Shown here in pieces: positions 49,901 through 59,500 of a DNA stretch of 64,000 bases. The stretch covers positions 39,184,001 through 39,248,000 of the forward strand of contig NC_077222.1 of NCBI RefSeq assembly GCF_024763615.1, written 5' to 3'. How positions within the stretch are numbered: the first letter of the stretch is position 1; the number at the start of each line of letters is the position of its first letter. The translations under genes were made by a program, and so were the position numbers. A model generated the notes under the pieces. The model did no database searches. It was not told where the DNA came from and saw nothing but the letters and a program-made list of their open reading frames with translations. Source of the DNA: Phlebotomus papatasi (Eukaryota; Arthropoda; Insecta; Diptera; Psychodidae).

Positions 49901-51425
49901 CTAGATGGTTCCACCAAACAGTTCTTCGTATCGTACGGTGTCATCAGAGAGTTCCACTTGATGATAGCACCACATGGTCACCGTATAGTTCCATCACATG
50001 ATTCTACCAAATGGGCTGACAAACGGTTGTATTGTCCGGTTTTACCTATTGTCAGTATTCTATTGTCAGCTCCACTAGACGGTATCGCTGGGCAGGTCTA
50101 TTTGATTGTTTACCTAGATGGTCCAACAGATGTTTTCGCTAGACGGTTCCCCCGTTCCACCGGACCGTGTTGATAAGCATTTTCAGATACGCAAATTCAA
50201 AATTGGCCATAAGGTCATGCGATAGCACAAAAATTCAAAATGATTCTACTCAAAATCCGTATTGTAGAAGTTGATCAAGCTTTAAAGCAGTGTAGTGCCA
50301 AAATAAATTTAAATTTTTTTTAAGTGTTTTTTTATGCTTGTTTCTTCGAGAATTTTGTATAATTTCCTGTCATACCCTGGGATCTATTCTACAATGAACA
50401 TTTCCAATTTCAGTATTTTCTATTCGAAAGAAGAGCGTTTAGAGTAGAAGATTAAAGATTCTTTAATTTTTGTTAGATTACCGGTTTTCGGGTCTTAGGT
50501 TTACCTTTAGACAAAACTTTTGGTGAAATTTATGCTTTAAGCACTGAATACTAAGCGAAATCTGTCAAATTAAACATAAAACATTGCAAATGCTTGTTAT
50601 CTGGAAAATCAAGACCCGAGGGATCTGTGCTAAATATCTATTCTGATAACCGTTTAGAGATATTACAATATTAACAAAATTTAAAGTTTCATTGTTAGAA
50701 TAAACTCTGTATAGTAAAAAAGTATGAATTACTTTGTGTCATATCCGAGCTTCCATTTGAGGTCATTGATTTATTTTTATGAACTGGAAGATATCTTTTA
50801 CTAAAATAGAGATATATTAACATGAAATATTTAGGATATATTAAAGGTGAATTTCTTGTTACAAAGTGAATGAGAATATGGAGTAGAGATATAACAAAAT
50901 ATGATATCTTCTACTAGACGAAACAAAATGATAAAGATTTATTTTCCCAATAAATATTTCGAAATACAAAAATGTAATGATTTGCTCTATTTCCTTTTAG
51001 GTGACGCTCCATCGACGCTTATGGGCCAATTTATGGAGGCGCTCAACAATCAGGCCATCATCGATGATTTAGGACTAAATATAGATAGCTTTCATGGAGG
51101 TCTGCCAAATGTCGACGAAGTAAGTGGAGACTTACCTGTGGGAGAGTCTACTGGATTGTATATTTTGCCACGATTTCATTGCGCCAGTTCATCGACTTTC
51201 TTCTAGGTTATCAAGCATGAATTAAGCATGGATGGCTCACTGGACTTCAACTTCCCAATTTCTCACCACAATATGACCACCTCACACTCATCCAGCGTCT
51301 CGACGGTGACCGACAGTAGCATCGTCAATACGCTATCTGCACCACCACCGCAGACGGCATCAGCACATGCTCCTGTCCAATATTCCACGAGGACGAGTGT
51401 GACTCCACCGTCATGGGTGCACTAG
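43762..51425 (+). CDS. foxo: FOXO transcription factor, C-terminal 413 residues (5' exons lie outside the window)
   Basis: Forkhead box O factor: binds DNA as a monomer, activates stress, growth-restraint and metabolic genes, and is held in the cytoplasm when AKT phosphorylates it downstream of insulin/PI3K. Exons: 43762-43975, 44056-44146, 46916-47173, 48078-48249, 48311-48479, 51001-51119, 51207-51425. All introns are GT..AG and the phases join without a break, giving 1242 nt (413 codons plus stop). The reading starts inside the forkhead domain at NSIRHNLSLHNRF, so the start codon and first half of the domain come from an upstream exon beyond position 1. Order of parts: forkhead wing region, AKT site RRRAAS, basic region, AKT site RQRASS, leucine-rich stretch, proline and cysteine-containing linker, acidic transactivation motif, end SWVH. 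The C-terminal tryptophan-valine resembles the ends of vertebrate FOXO proteins. Exon structure was inferred by eye from splice signals and family similarity. Confidence 0.95.
44056..44146 (+). CDS. foxo: foxo coding exon: serine-rich linker (NDATPSPSSSVSEGLD)
   Basis: Short exon after an 80-bp intron. Joined to the single leftover base of the previous exon, it reads GVAAVLNDATPSPSSSVSEG, then LDLFPDSPLHR. The NDATPSPSSSVSEGLD stretch is a strongly conserved feature of insect FOXO proteins between the basic region and the third AKT site. Acceptor CTTTCCAG, donor CATAG|GTAAGC; two bases (AG) carry over to the next exon and make AGT (Ser). Several Ser-Pro pairs are possible proline-directed kinase sites; that is inference. 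Confidence 0.93.
44506..44665. mobile_element. MITE family L, copy 3
   Basis: TA + GGGGAAGGTGGTGCTA .. GCCTTGCCTTCCCCC + TA, with the diverged core ACATTACGATAAAGCC. Confidence 0.8.
44745..45240. repeat. Repeat family F, copy 3
   Basis: Starts TAGATTTGGAAAATTTTATG and ends with its approximate mirror (ATAAAATTTTCTAGATCTA), with AATTGAATTGGACTAAAGTG inside as in the 28.4-kb copy. Confidence 0.65.
45558..46459. mobile_element. MITE family D, copy 2, split by fold-back G
   Basis: CAGGGTGGAGTTATTACTTA at the left; GACTGCATCCTAC at the right end. The interior GCAAGCCGTCAATAAGTGTA resembles family D, broken by the element at 45792-46431. Confidence 0.6.
45792..46431. mobile_element. Fold-back element family G, copy 2
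   Basis: 640 bp. The ends ATATTCTATAGGGACACC / GGTGTCCCCATAGAATAT are inverted. The arms carry CCAGAGCTTTCGGTCCGG and GACCTTCTTCAGTGGTC as at 29310-29771, and a centre of AATGA repeats flanked by TTCATTGTTTCATC / GATGAAACAATGAA. No coding capacity. Confidence 0.88.
46916..47173 (+). CDS. foxo: foxo coding exon: third AKT site and candidate nuclear export signal
   Basis: Reads SGGFQLSPDFRQRASSNASS and then CGRLSPIPAV, the conserved third AKT site region. RQRASS fits R-x-R-x-x-S, with the serine codon at 46959-46961, equivalent to human FOXO1 S319. A low-complexity threonine/alanine/glutamine run follows, then LDQLAGSLADDLTL (47112-47153), whose leucine spacing fits a CRM1-type export signal at a position where other insect FOXOs have a similar sequence. 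The donor is placed at CAAGG|GTCAGT because its phase (two leftover bases) restores the downstream frame and gives the MQGF junction seen in dipteran FOXO. If the intron were retained, the frame would stay open to a stop at 47397-47399, adding about 75 unrelated residues. Confidence 0.92.
47174..48077 (+). other. foxo: foxo intron, 904 bp
   Basis: GTCAGT donor, GAGTAG acceptor behind a CCTTTTTTCTTTC tract. No other feature seen. Confidence 0.8.
48078..48249 (+). CDS. foxo: foxo coding exon: proline-rich and cysteine/histidine-containing linker
   Basis: In the frame set by the upstream exon this reads FNTATTQLHNQPPPPYQATQ, then a tyrosine/alanine stretch, then CPIHRMQPCSCMHHNNTRE. PPPPYQ and the Cys-His cluster are shared with other dipteran FOXO proteins. 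The acceptor lies in GGAGTAG|G. The upstream GAG, three bases earlier, would also keep the frame and add one arginine (NAGNAG arrangement). The later AG dinucleotides at 48087-48088 and 48098-48099 give the wrong phase. Donor GGGAG|GTAGGT, phase 0. The role of the Cys-His cluster is unknown to me. Confidence 0.88.
48311..48479 (+). CDS. foxo: foxo coding exon: Ser/Pro-rich region
   Basis: Follows a minimal 61-bp intron ending CCATTGCAG. Reads SMSPASGTGMSPSYPHSEPS, then PDPMGSYNSVIIGSRVAQRP, then SSSSPPLTPQTIPINNG. The MSPxYPxSEPSxD stretch is conserved in dipteran FOXO. Rich in Ser-Pro and Thr-Pro, as expected of the disordered region between the export signal and the transactivation domain. 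Donor ACAATG|GTGAGT, one base left over, which joins the next exon's GT as glycine. Confidence 0.92.
49057..49583. mobile_element. piggyBac-like MITE family C, copy 3
   Basis: TTAA + CCCTATAAGGACGA .. TCGTCGTTAAAGGG + TTAA. The interior matches 36335-36853 in blocks such as ACACCG(G/A)TGT and GACGTTTCACA. Confidence 0.88.
49758..49885. repeat. Short inverted repeat
   Basis: GAACCGTTTGAAACTGAACA and AACGTCAA at the left mirror TTGACGTTTATTCGGTTTCA and CGATTCCTGCACAC at the right. Confidence 0.6.
51001..51119 (+). CDS. foxo: foxo coding exon: start of C-terminal acidic region
   Basis: Follows a 2521-bp intron with a strong acceptor (TTTCCTTTTAG). Reads GDAPSTLMGQFMEALNNQAI, then IDDLGLNIDSFHGGLPNVDE. 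The acidic/hydrophobic pattern matches the region just before the conserved transactivation motif of FOXO proteins. Donor GACGAA|GTAAGT, phase 0. The 120 coding nucleotides (one carried over) give exactly 40 codons. Confidence 0.92.
51207..51425 (+). CDS. foxo: foxo last coding exon: transactivation motif and C terminus
   Basis: Acceptor TTTCTTCTAG, phase 0. Starts VIKHELSMDGSLDFNF, which lines up with the conserved region 3 transactivation motif of vertebrate FOXO (IIKHEL..DG.LDFNF type). A long Ser/Thr-rich tail follows and ends TSVTPPSWVH, then TAG at 51423-51425. The final Trp-Val resembles vertebrate FOXO ends, which supports this as the true stop and not a frameshift. The fly and mosquito proteins often carry longer poly-Gln/His tails; this one is compact. 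Confidence 0.93.
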   Translation, partial: VIKHELSMDGSLDFNFPISHHNMTTSHSSSVSTVTDSSIVNTLSAPPPQTASAHAPVQYSTRTSVTPPSWVH

Positions 51426-52878
51426 ATGAACCAAGTCCATGGGTAAGTGTCCGAAAGTTTTCAAAAAAAAAAAAAAAAGAAATTTCAGCCTAAACTTTTA
51501 CCTTAACATCCCACGCACATATCGCACATCTTGACAGAAAGTCAATTAAAATTCCTGCCGGTTTTTGCGTGCCGATAAGCAAAATCAATTAATCACGAAT
51601 CACCACAGTGCAGATGGCTAGTGGAGGAAAAAAAATCTCCATTAATTACCTTTCTATTCCATTAAACAATGCGTTCACTCACAATTTGAGGAATTGCTGC
51701 AGAGCAATTTACGCTTAAAAAGTGCGAGTGAGCAATTTCGGCTACCGCATCAACATTCTTTAAGCAAGTTTTTTAATTTAGCTTATATTTACAAATTTGG
51801 GAATGAGGTGCTAGATAGTAGAATTAGAATATTGAAAAATGCTTCCAGATGCTTTGTGAAGAAAGCCGTTATAGGAAGAATTTTCAAAGGTGAACCTTCG
51901 CAAAAGTAAACAATTAATGGTGTTTTCGTGTGACTACAATTTCAGATTAGAGATAAAAATAGCCCCATCTACTGTCCAAAACTATTTTAGGTAGTTTTTA
52001 AACAATAATTTTTTTTATTTTAATGAAGTCTTAAATACAAAAATTAGATGCAGTTAAAATGTTTGAATAAATGAACTTTTAAGGCATTTTTTATCTTCTT
52101 TATTATGCAATGTATTTCGGGTGGTAAGCAGAAACTAATGGATAATTTTGATCAAGTTTGAAGATTAAAATTATTAATATTGAATTACCAAAATTTAAAA
52201 AATCTAATACTGCTTTAATAGATTTAATTTTTAATTTTAGATTTTAATTTGACTTCTATGACTTTTCGTTCGCTTGGCTTCTTTTTGAATTCAAAGGTTT
52301 AATAGAATTTAGAGTCCTTATTGACTCCTTTTAAAACGTCACCACATTAATTTCTAGCTAGACAAACGAAAAGTAAAATCTAAAAGAACTTTCAAAAAAT
52401 ATTATTAAATAATTTTTGTTATTTAAAAGATCTTGAAATCCAGAATAAGTCTGATCTGAATTGCTTTCAACCGGTTATAGGCCGCTAATCCATTAATTTC
52501 GAACCGATCTATAATTTCATAATTCTATTATTTTATGCTATCTCTGCCGGGTTTATGAATCGGATTGGTAATGAAAAATGCACAGGACCACTTAACAAAC
52601 AAAAAATAACAATGAAAAAATAAAAGATTTTTTTGATTTTTATTTTGCGTAGAAAAATACGATTAAAGCCTGAAATTATCGGCGAACGCACATTTTTCAC
52701 TGGTGTGAAAATTCCTTCTAAGAAAATGAGTAACAATTTGCTTATCAGATATAGTGAAATAATAATACAAAAATAGTAAAATAAAGTTGTTTACAATGAA
52801 TTTAAAAATAAAATAAAAATCCCAATCTTTTTAATTTTTTGATTAGTGAAGTAGGAAAAATCTAGAAATTATTATTAA
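51426..52878 (+). other. foxo: foxo 3' UTR followed by AT-rich DNA
   Basis: Begins right after the TAG. A donor-like CATGG|GTAAGTGT lies at 51443. AATAAA at 52066-52071 is a possible polyadenylation signal, but AT-rich DNA makes such matches common. The true transcript end cannot be set from sequence. Confidence 0.4.
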
Positions 52879-53056
52879 TAGGGGGAGGTGAAATAGGCCT
52901 AAATGAAGTTGGTCCTTGAAATTATTATATTTGGATCCACAATTATTTCGTCTATCCAAATTACACCATGTTAAAACTCAGTTTCCTTTAGAAATATGCG
53001 AAAAAAACCGTATAACAATGTAGCCCCACTGCTCAAAGTAGCCCCACCTCCCCCTA
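52879..53056. mobile_element. MITE family L, copy 4
   Basis: TA + GGGGGAGGTG .. CACCTCCCCC + TA, with ATGTAGCCCCACTGCTC near the right as in copy 3. Confidence 0.8.
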
Positions 53057-53540
53057 CGGCCATTTCGCCTCACTAAACCTATCAATTCTGAGTTAAACTT
53101 TCAAAGATTAAATTTTTGAATTTGCCTTTAAAAACTGATTTATATTTTCTTTAAAATTTCTTGAAAGTTTGAAAATAAAATGTATTAAATTTTACAATAA
53201 CGAAGCTGAAATGGAAATATTAGACTTTTTTTTAAGATTTTTTTTTTAAATTTTGAATTTGTGCACTTAACATTTAAATTCGAAAAATTTCAAGACAACT
53301 GATTGGAATATATAATAAAATGTAGAATAATTTGATGATAATTGAGTGCAAATATTTACCTAAAATTGCAATAATACAATAGGTCCTCTAATGATATTAT
53401 TCTTGATCTCGACATTATTGCTCTAATATCGTTCATTATATTAAAAAAAAAATACCGAATTAAATTTAGAGAAAAGCGCGCTATCCTCAGATAGCTTTAG
53501 CTTCGGGCTAAAGCTATCTAATTCTATCTAGCTAATTTTA

Positions 53541-54213
53541 AGGTATTTTAAAATGGAACTGAGCTTCATGGTAATGTAATTGAGCTGCTCAGTTGGTTTA
53601 TGAAGTTAAATTATATCGTGGTAATGGAGTTATCACACTAGAAAATTTCACATTAAAGTTAAAGTGAAAAGTTGCTCATTAAAACTTCTAGAGCCACTCA
53701 AAATCGCTGATTTAGTCAGGACACATTGCTAGAATTGCTCAATGTCATGATGGCACATGGGTTGTCAGATGAGTGTTTTTGTTTTTGAAGCATTTCAGTC
53801 GTTTGAGCGAAAATGTGAGATTTTAGTGAAGAAGAGGAAGTTTTCCTCATGAACACTACTTTTATATCGTGCAAAAGGACAATTTATGAGCGAATTTTGC
53901 TCATAAATTTGCTCAATTCTCATTAATTTGCTCATTAATTATCAACCGTATTTATGCTATTTTAATCTATTTTAAGCAATTTTTGTGACTCGAATCCTTT
54001 TTTTATCAGTAAATGAATCGATTTCTAAAAGCTCTTGACAAAAATTGCACATTATAGGACACATATCAGCAACAATAAATGTGAATCACATTAAAATTTT
54101 AATGTGAAATTCTCTAGTGTGATACCAGGGTAAGGTTTAGTTAAATTTAAAAATAGGATGAAATAGTCTTATTTCAAAAATACCCCAATCAAAAGGTACC
54201 CTACTTCCCTCTA
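53541..54213. mobile_element. MITE family L, copy 5, split by family M, left end lost
   Basis: AATGGAACTGAGCTTCATGG .. ATATCGTGGTAA before the insertion and GGTTTAGTTAAATTTAAAAA .. TACCCTACTTCCCTCTA after it match 21772-21973 in order. Confidence 0.65.
53631..54124. mobile_element. MITE family M, inside family L
   Basis: TA + TCACACTAGAAAATTTCAC at the left; GTGAAATTCTCTAGTGTGA + TA at the right. 494 bp, no coding capacity. Confidence 0.82.
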
Positions 54214-56143
54214 GTACGAATGACGTCGTATTGACGTTCTCATCCTCAGAAGTTTAACATTTAATTAAAAACAGTACAGTGTTTGCAACTACGCCATGTT
54301 TTTACTACCCCAGTTTCCCCTAAATTTTCAGTATTTCTTATGCATTTTATTTTAAATTGTTCTTAAATTACTCACAAGATCTTACTACATATCATAACCC
54401 ATAACCCTCATAACATTGCAATTGATATGAAAATTAATAAAGCTTCAGATGAAATCTTCTAAAAATATTTAAATTGATAAATTTTTGTTCTTATATTCTT
54501 GCTTTAAATTGTGAGATCGCTTAAATATTATATTTCCATTGTAAATAGAAAAAAATTAATATTATACAACAGAAAATTGAACAAAGAAAAAATATGAAAA
54601 AGAAAGTAAAAGAAAATTTATGGGTGCCTCAGAGAAGTGTTCCTTTCTCACGAAGTTTTTGAAGGTATGCAGAATTAGCTGCTTATGAATTCCCAGCCAA
54701 TTTTCCACCAACATCACTCGAAATTAAAATTAAACCACTCACTCCATAGAGGAAATCACATTAGTCACTTCATTAGATCACTTAAGTGTTCTCCTTTTTT
54801 TCCTACTTTTTTCCATCCGGAGAAGACAGACAGGAAGTTTAAAAGTAAGGCAATAAAGAGGAAAATGAAATGATAGACTAAGAATAAAAAAAGGAAGTTA
54901 TACACACTTAAATCAAGAAACTTTTTCACCCCTCACGACAACTTCAATTATATCATCTCTTTAGCTCAATTTGAGGTGAATTTAACGAGAAGAAATTTAT
55001 TAAGCGCTCCCCCGAGCCACTTTCTTCCGAATAAATTCGTCAAATCAAATACCCACCTATCTACTCAATTATGGAAAAAATCAAAAAGTTCAACCTTATG
55101 TTACCGACAATCTCTCTATCTCTCTTCATTCCCAAACCAATGCCTCCAAGCACATTTCATCCCTCAGAATTTCCCGCCACAAACTCTGACAAATGCGGCA
55201 ATAAAAGGAAAATCATAGAAAACGACAGGAAGGAGTCTCAATTTAGCCACCCTCCCAAAGTACATCCTTGATACCTTGCTCTTTTTTTTCTCACACCGCT
55301 TGAGGGACTTTGGTGAAAGGACTAAGGAGTTTTAAGTCCGGAGTGATTTGAAAAAGAAGAAAAAACTTTTTTTTTCTTTTTCTGAAGACAGATTTTCCTC
55401 ACACTTCACGAGCCACATCTCAGAAAATTGAATTTCAACAAATTTCGCAAGACACTGGAAATTTCCCTAATTTAATGAATTATTCTGCCTTATTAATCAA
55501 CTTAACTGCGAAGAACTAAATTTTGTGTCCATCATCTTTTGAATCATCTTGAAATCTTTCAAATTCATGTTTTATATGACACTCAAAAATTGGTTTTAGG
55601 GCGTGAATTTTTAGAGAAAAATCAGTAAACAATTTATTATAGAGTGAATGCTATTTAAGCTTATTTAGAGGTGAAAAAAAAATCATTGAAAGCTTCTAGC
55701 AAAAATTTTTGCACTCTATAAAAGTAAATTTACCTCTCGAAAAACCGGAAGACTGTTGCGATATCCATCGTAGTAAAAATTGAGCTTCAGACATCCGTCT
55801 ATTCGATATAAGGCCCTCGGGGAAGATATCCAAACATACAATAGAGGAACGTGGGGCAGTTTGTGTACTAAGAACATACGAAAGTTTGTGAAAACACTGT
55901 TTGAACTTAAGGAAGCTGGGATTCATTCATAATCAATTATATTAATATTCAAATTTCCAGAAATTGTAAACATTTTCTACAGCCTTAAAATATTAATAAA
56001 CACTGCACACGCCTTTAAAAGTCCCAGTGCTTAAAAACGGTCGTGACGTGACCCTTAACCGTGGATAAACATCATCACTTTTAGACATATAAATATAGTT
56101 AAATTCTTGAACTGAAACTCAAAGTTAAATGAGTTTTAATGTA
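54214..56143. other. Downstream DNA, nothing recognised
   Basis: About 1.9 kb. A MITE-type right end (CTACCCCAGTTTCCCCTA) lies near 54304-54321. No supported gene. Confidence 0.4.
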
Positions 56144-56512
56144 TAAAGGAACTGTGCCAAATTTCGGACATTTTTAATAAATTGATTTTTTTGTCATTAC
56201 ATTTTCAGGAGTATTGTTGGAAAAAACTAGCAGTATTAATTATTTAGTTTAAAACTATTCTCAAGACATTTTAAATTGAATAAAAAATTAGATATTACTT
56301 TTTTTGCTATATCGGACTCCAGGCTTCACGAAGTTCCTTGCCTTACAGTGAGCTATTCAGATATTTTTGTACAGCATCTCGGTTGTAAGGTGATTCATTT
56401 CTAAAGTATTGTTCTATCTCTAAAAATGGAAATAATATAAATTCATTGAATTTTGAGAAAGAAAAAAAGTGTCCGATATTAGAGGCTGTCCGAAATTTGG
56501 TGCAATTCCCTA
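56144..56512. mobile_element. MITE family I, copy 2
   Basis: TAAAGGAACTGTGCCAAATT .. CCGAAATTTGGTGCAATTCC then CTA; mirrored ends, TA borders. Confidence 0.7.
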
Positions 56513-58564
56513 ACATTAAAGATTTTGAAGCTGTCTTTAAGTTTATAGTCTTCAAATCTTTGGAAACTTAAGATTTGGAATTTATAAGACAGTTTTATAA
56601 GCATTATTAAAGATTAATTACCGATTCACAACCACTTGATATTGGTTCAGACTTGTCAAAAATTTAAAGACCTTTGCCAGCGAATCTAAACTTTCTTCAA
56701 TCGAATAGGAAAAATATACTATCTCAAAAAATACTATTTATTTTTAATTTTAAAAGCCTTATCACAGATAAAAAGATTTAGTAAAATAATCCGTAAATGT
56801 TTTGAAATACTCTCTGGGGACACATGTAACAAATTGAATAACCTACTAAGAAGTTCGTAAAAAATTGTAATTTTTCCGCTAAATGTGTTCGTAACATGAT
56901 CACTTGATGAACACTTTTTTTAATTCTTTGCAAACATTTGTTCATAAATGTTCGTAAACACGCAAATAATGTTCGTAAAATTTGGTTATTTGTTCGTAAA
57001 GTTTTGCCCAACTAACAGGAATTAACGAAAAAATATTTGTGAAATAAAAAAAACAAACAAATTATCATTTTACGAACAATGTGAAAAAAAATTACAAGCT
57101 TGTATACGAACTTTTTATTAAGTTTTACAATTCACCAGCATTTCGTGTAAGACTACAGTGAGAATGCACAAGGATTTACGTACTCTTTTAGAAATTTTTG
57201 TATATAAAAAATTATTCTATATTATAGAATTATTTAGTTTAGATCTTTGAGCTTTTCCATTTCTCAGAATATATTTTTTTTTCAAACTCGATTTCAAATG
57301 AATCACTCACAGCCGGGTAGCCAATCAAGTTCGATTTTGACTACTTGTCTTTTATAAGTATCAGCTCGATCTTACATGGCTGAATAAATTACAGTGTCAC
57401 TTGAGCTGTGAATATAAATGAATCTCTGTATAAATTGTGCTTTTAATATATGAAAAACTCAAGCTTGAATGGAATTTATATTTCTCTGAAAAATCATCAA
57501 TTAAACGAACTTTAAATATCCCGAGGTAACTTAATCTTTTTAATTTAAAAAAAAAGTAGGATATTAAAGAAAATTAATAAGAAAATTTCATAAATTAATA
57601 ACATAGGTACGTCCTCCCAGGTGAAAGCTGATTTTTCCATTTGCTCATTTCACCGGGAAATCTCTATGTTAAGGATATGCCTGAGACTTAAAAGATGGAA
57701 TGCTAAATCACAGCAATTTATCAAGAGAAACATCTAAAATGCTCAAAGAAAAAGTCTTGAGCACTATCCTCTAAATGTTGCAATTTTTGCTTTTATCTTC
57801 ATTAGTGGAAAAAATCTCAAGATGATGCTTTTGAATACTTGATTAAGCGCTATATGAGAAAATCTGCATCTGATGTCAAAGACCGTTTCCTGCTCAACAA
57901 GTCAGCGTTCATTAAATAAATCTGCAAATATTGATATTAGCTGACACAATTCAATCATATTCAATTTCATGGGTATTTAACGAATTTAACAGGCTTTGTG
58001 TTGATGTTATTTAGATTATGTTGATTGAATTAAAACGATTGAGAGTGGATAATTAAGTCAATGACAGTTTGGCAAATTGGGACAAATTGGGCAATTTCAC
58101 ATTGGGAGAGTATGTAGAGAGTGCACTTCAGCAGATTCCTCAGCAATTACTTCCGCATATTTCAGTGCTTTTGCAAAGACGATGAGTCACCCCAAAAATT
58201 TCTCCATTGATCATCCCCTGGGAACGAGGGAGAACCTTTCATCGTCATTGGCAACAAAACTTACTCATTCACGCGAAATAATCAGCAAAAATTGATGGAA
58301 TAAATTAAAATGGGAAATTTCTTTTTGTACCCTTCTCAATTTTGTTACCCCTTAGTATTCAAAATTTACAAGGGAATTAGGAGGAACAAACTATCGTACA
58401 GATTAGGAATTGTAGTAAGGAAATAACAGAAAAACACTGGATTAGTCCGACAAAAAGTCTAGGTAATATTATTAATTTAATTTAACTTTAGAAGTACAAT
58501 GAATTTTGGTCCTTAAATACAATTGTAGGTTACGGAAGGAGTTGGGCAAATAATAACTTTATAA
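56513..58564. other. Downstream DNA; TGTTCGTAAA cluster at 56840-57110
   Basis: GTTCGTAA or its complement occurs about seven times in 270 bp at irregular spacing. The rest shows nothing recognisable. Confidence 0.45.
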
Positions 58565-58817
58565 CACTGGGAAAAAAAAGAGGGTGCGATTAACTTTTTT
58601 CCTCATAACTTTAACACTTTTTAGGTGTAAAAATATATCAACAATTTTTAATGTTAATTTTTCACCTTTTTAAGGGTAAAATCAACATGAAAAAGGGTAA
58701 CTTTAACCCCCAATACACCTGAAAAGGGTAATATTTACACCGATTTCTGATCAATAATACAGGGTAAAATTAACATTTCCGGAATGTTATTTTAAATTTT
58801 TCGGATTTCTCTCAGTG
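58565..58817. mobile_element. MITE family A, copy 2
   Basis: CACTGGGAAAAAAA .. TTCTCTCAGTG. Close to 1155-1404 across the whole length, including AACATGAAAAAGGGTAAC. Confidence 0.8.
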
Positions 58818-59006
58818 AAGGCGCTCTTTAACAACATTTAAAAAGGAAAAAGAAAACATGGTTTATTTTATAAATATAAAATATAGAATTAAAAAGAAAC
58901 TGTGATAAGTATAAGTTCTTTCTTAGACTCATAAAGTTGACTAAGTAATATTTATCTCATATGATTCTCCCCGAAGAACCCCATCGAACGAAATAAGCTT
59001 AGCTTA

Positions 59007-59201
59007 TACGGGCTTCAAGCCGGAGGCTTAGCCATATTGCTTTACTACTCCAATTCCTTATTCATCACAGTTTTGTGAAAAAAATCAGGATTTTTCACAT
59101 TTCACAAAAAAAGCAGGAGTAAGGTAAGAAATAAAATTACCCAGTATTTAAGATTTTGAGACTTTTGGAAATTGGGTTAAACCAGTCTGAAGACCGCCTT
59201 A
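59007..59201. mobile_element. MITE family H, copy 2
   Basis: TA + CGGGCTTCAAGCCGGAGGCT .. CCAGTCTGAAGACCGCC + TA. The interior has TTGCTTTACTACTCCAATTC, shared in diverged form with 62910-63115. Confidence 0.6.
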
Positions 59202-59300
59202 TTTACTGGTTCAGATTAATTAATACTATATTTAATTATTTCTTTAATTGAATAATTGAATTTTGAAGATAGGAGCAGCAGATAACTAAATTATTTCTAG

Positions 59301-59500
59301 TAGGGTGGAGTCTACACTTATGGACAACACAAAAAACTTAAGTTATTACATTAAACAGATTTCTAAAAGTCAAAAAAATTGTTAATTACATCATAAACTA
59401 ATAATTTTATATCTTTTCGAAATCTGTTTTACGTAAGAACTTAAGATTTTTGCACGCTGTCCATAAGTGTATAACATCCATAAGTGTAGACTCCACCCTA
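59301..59500. mobile_element. MITE family D, copy 3 (complete)
   Basis: TA + GGGTGGAGTCTACACTTATG .. its mirror + TA; 200 bp. Reference copy for the two split family D elements. Confidence 0.85.

Larger units (their letters stand above)
48745..50172. repeat. Degenerate GGTTC(C/T)ACC(G/A)G array, in two blocks
   Basis: Words of the form ACGGTTCCACCGGACGG and GGTTCTACC recur every 10-30 bp at 48745-48995 and 49655-50172. The blocks are separated by the family C MITE. Open frames across it (49762-50001, 49958-50173) are by-products. Confidence 0.7.
48480..51000 (+). other. foxo: foxo intron, 2.5 kb, with degenerate array and MITE
   Basis: GTGAGT donor, CCTTTTAG acceptor. Holds the GGTTCCACC-type array, a family C MITE and a short inverted repeat (separate entries). 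The last 800 bp are AT-rich with nothing recognised. Confidence 0.85.

Noticed and set aside
49762..50173. Open frames in the GGTTCCACC array
   Set aside because: Lie in a foxo intron and consist of the degenerate repeat; no domain.
52066..52071. AATAAA as the definite foxo polyadenylation site
   Set aside because: AATAAA is frequent in this AT-rich DNA; only transcript data could fix the end.
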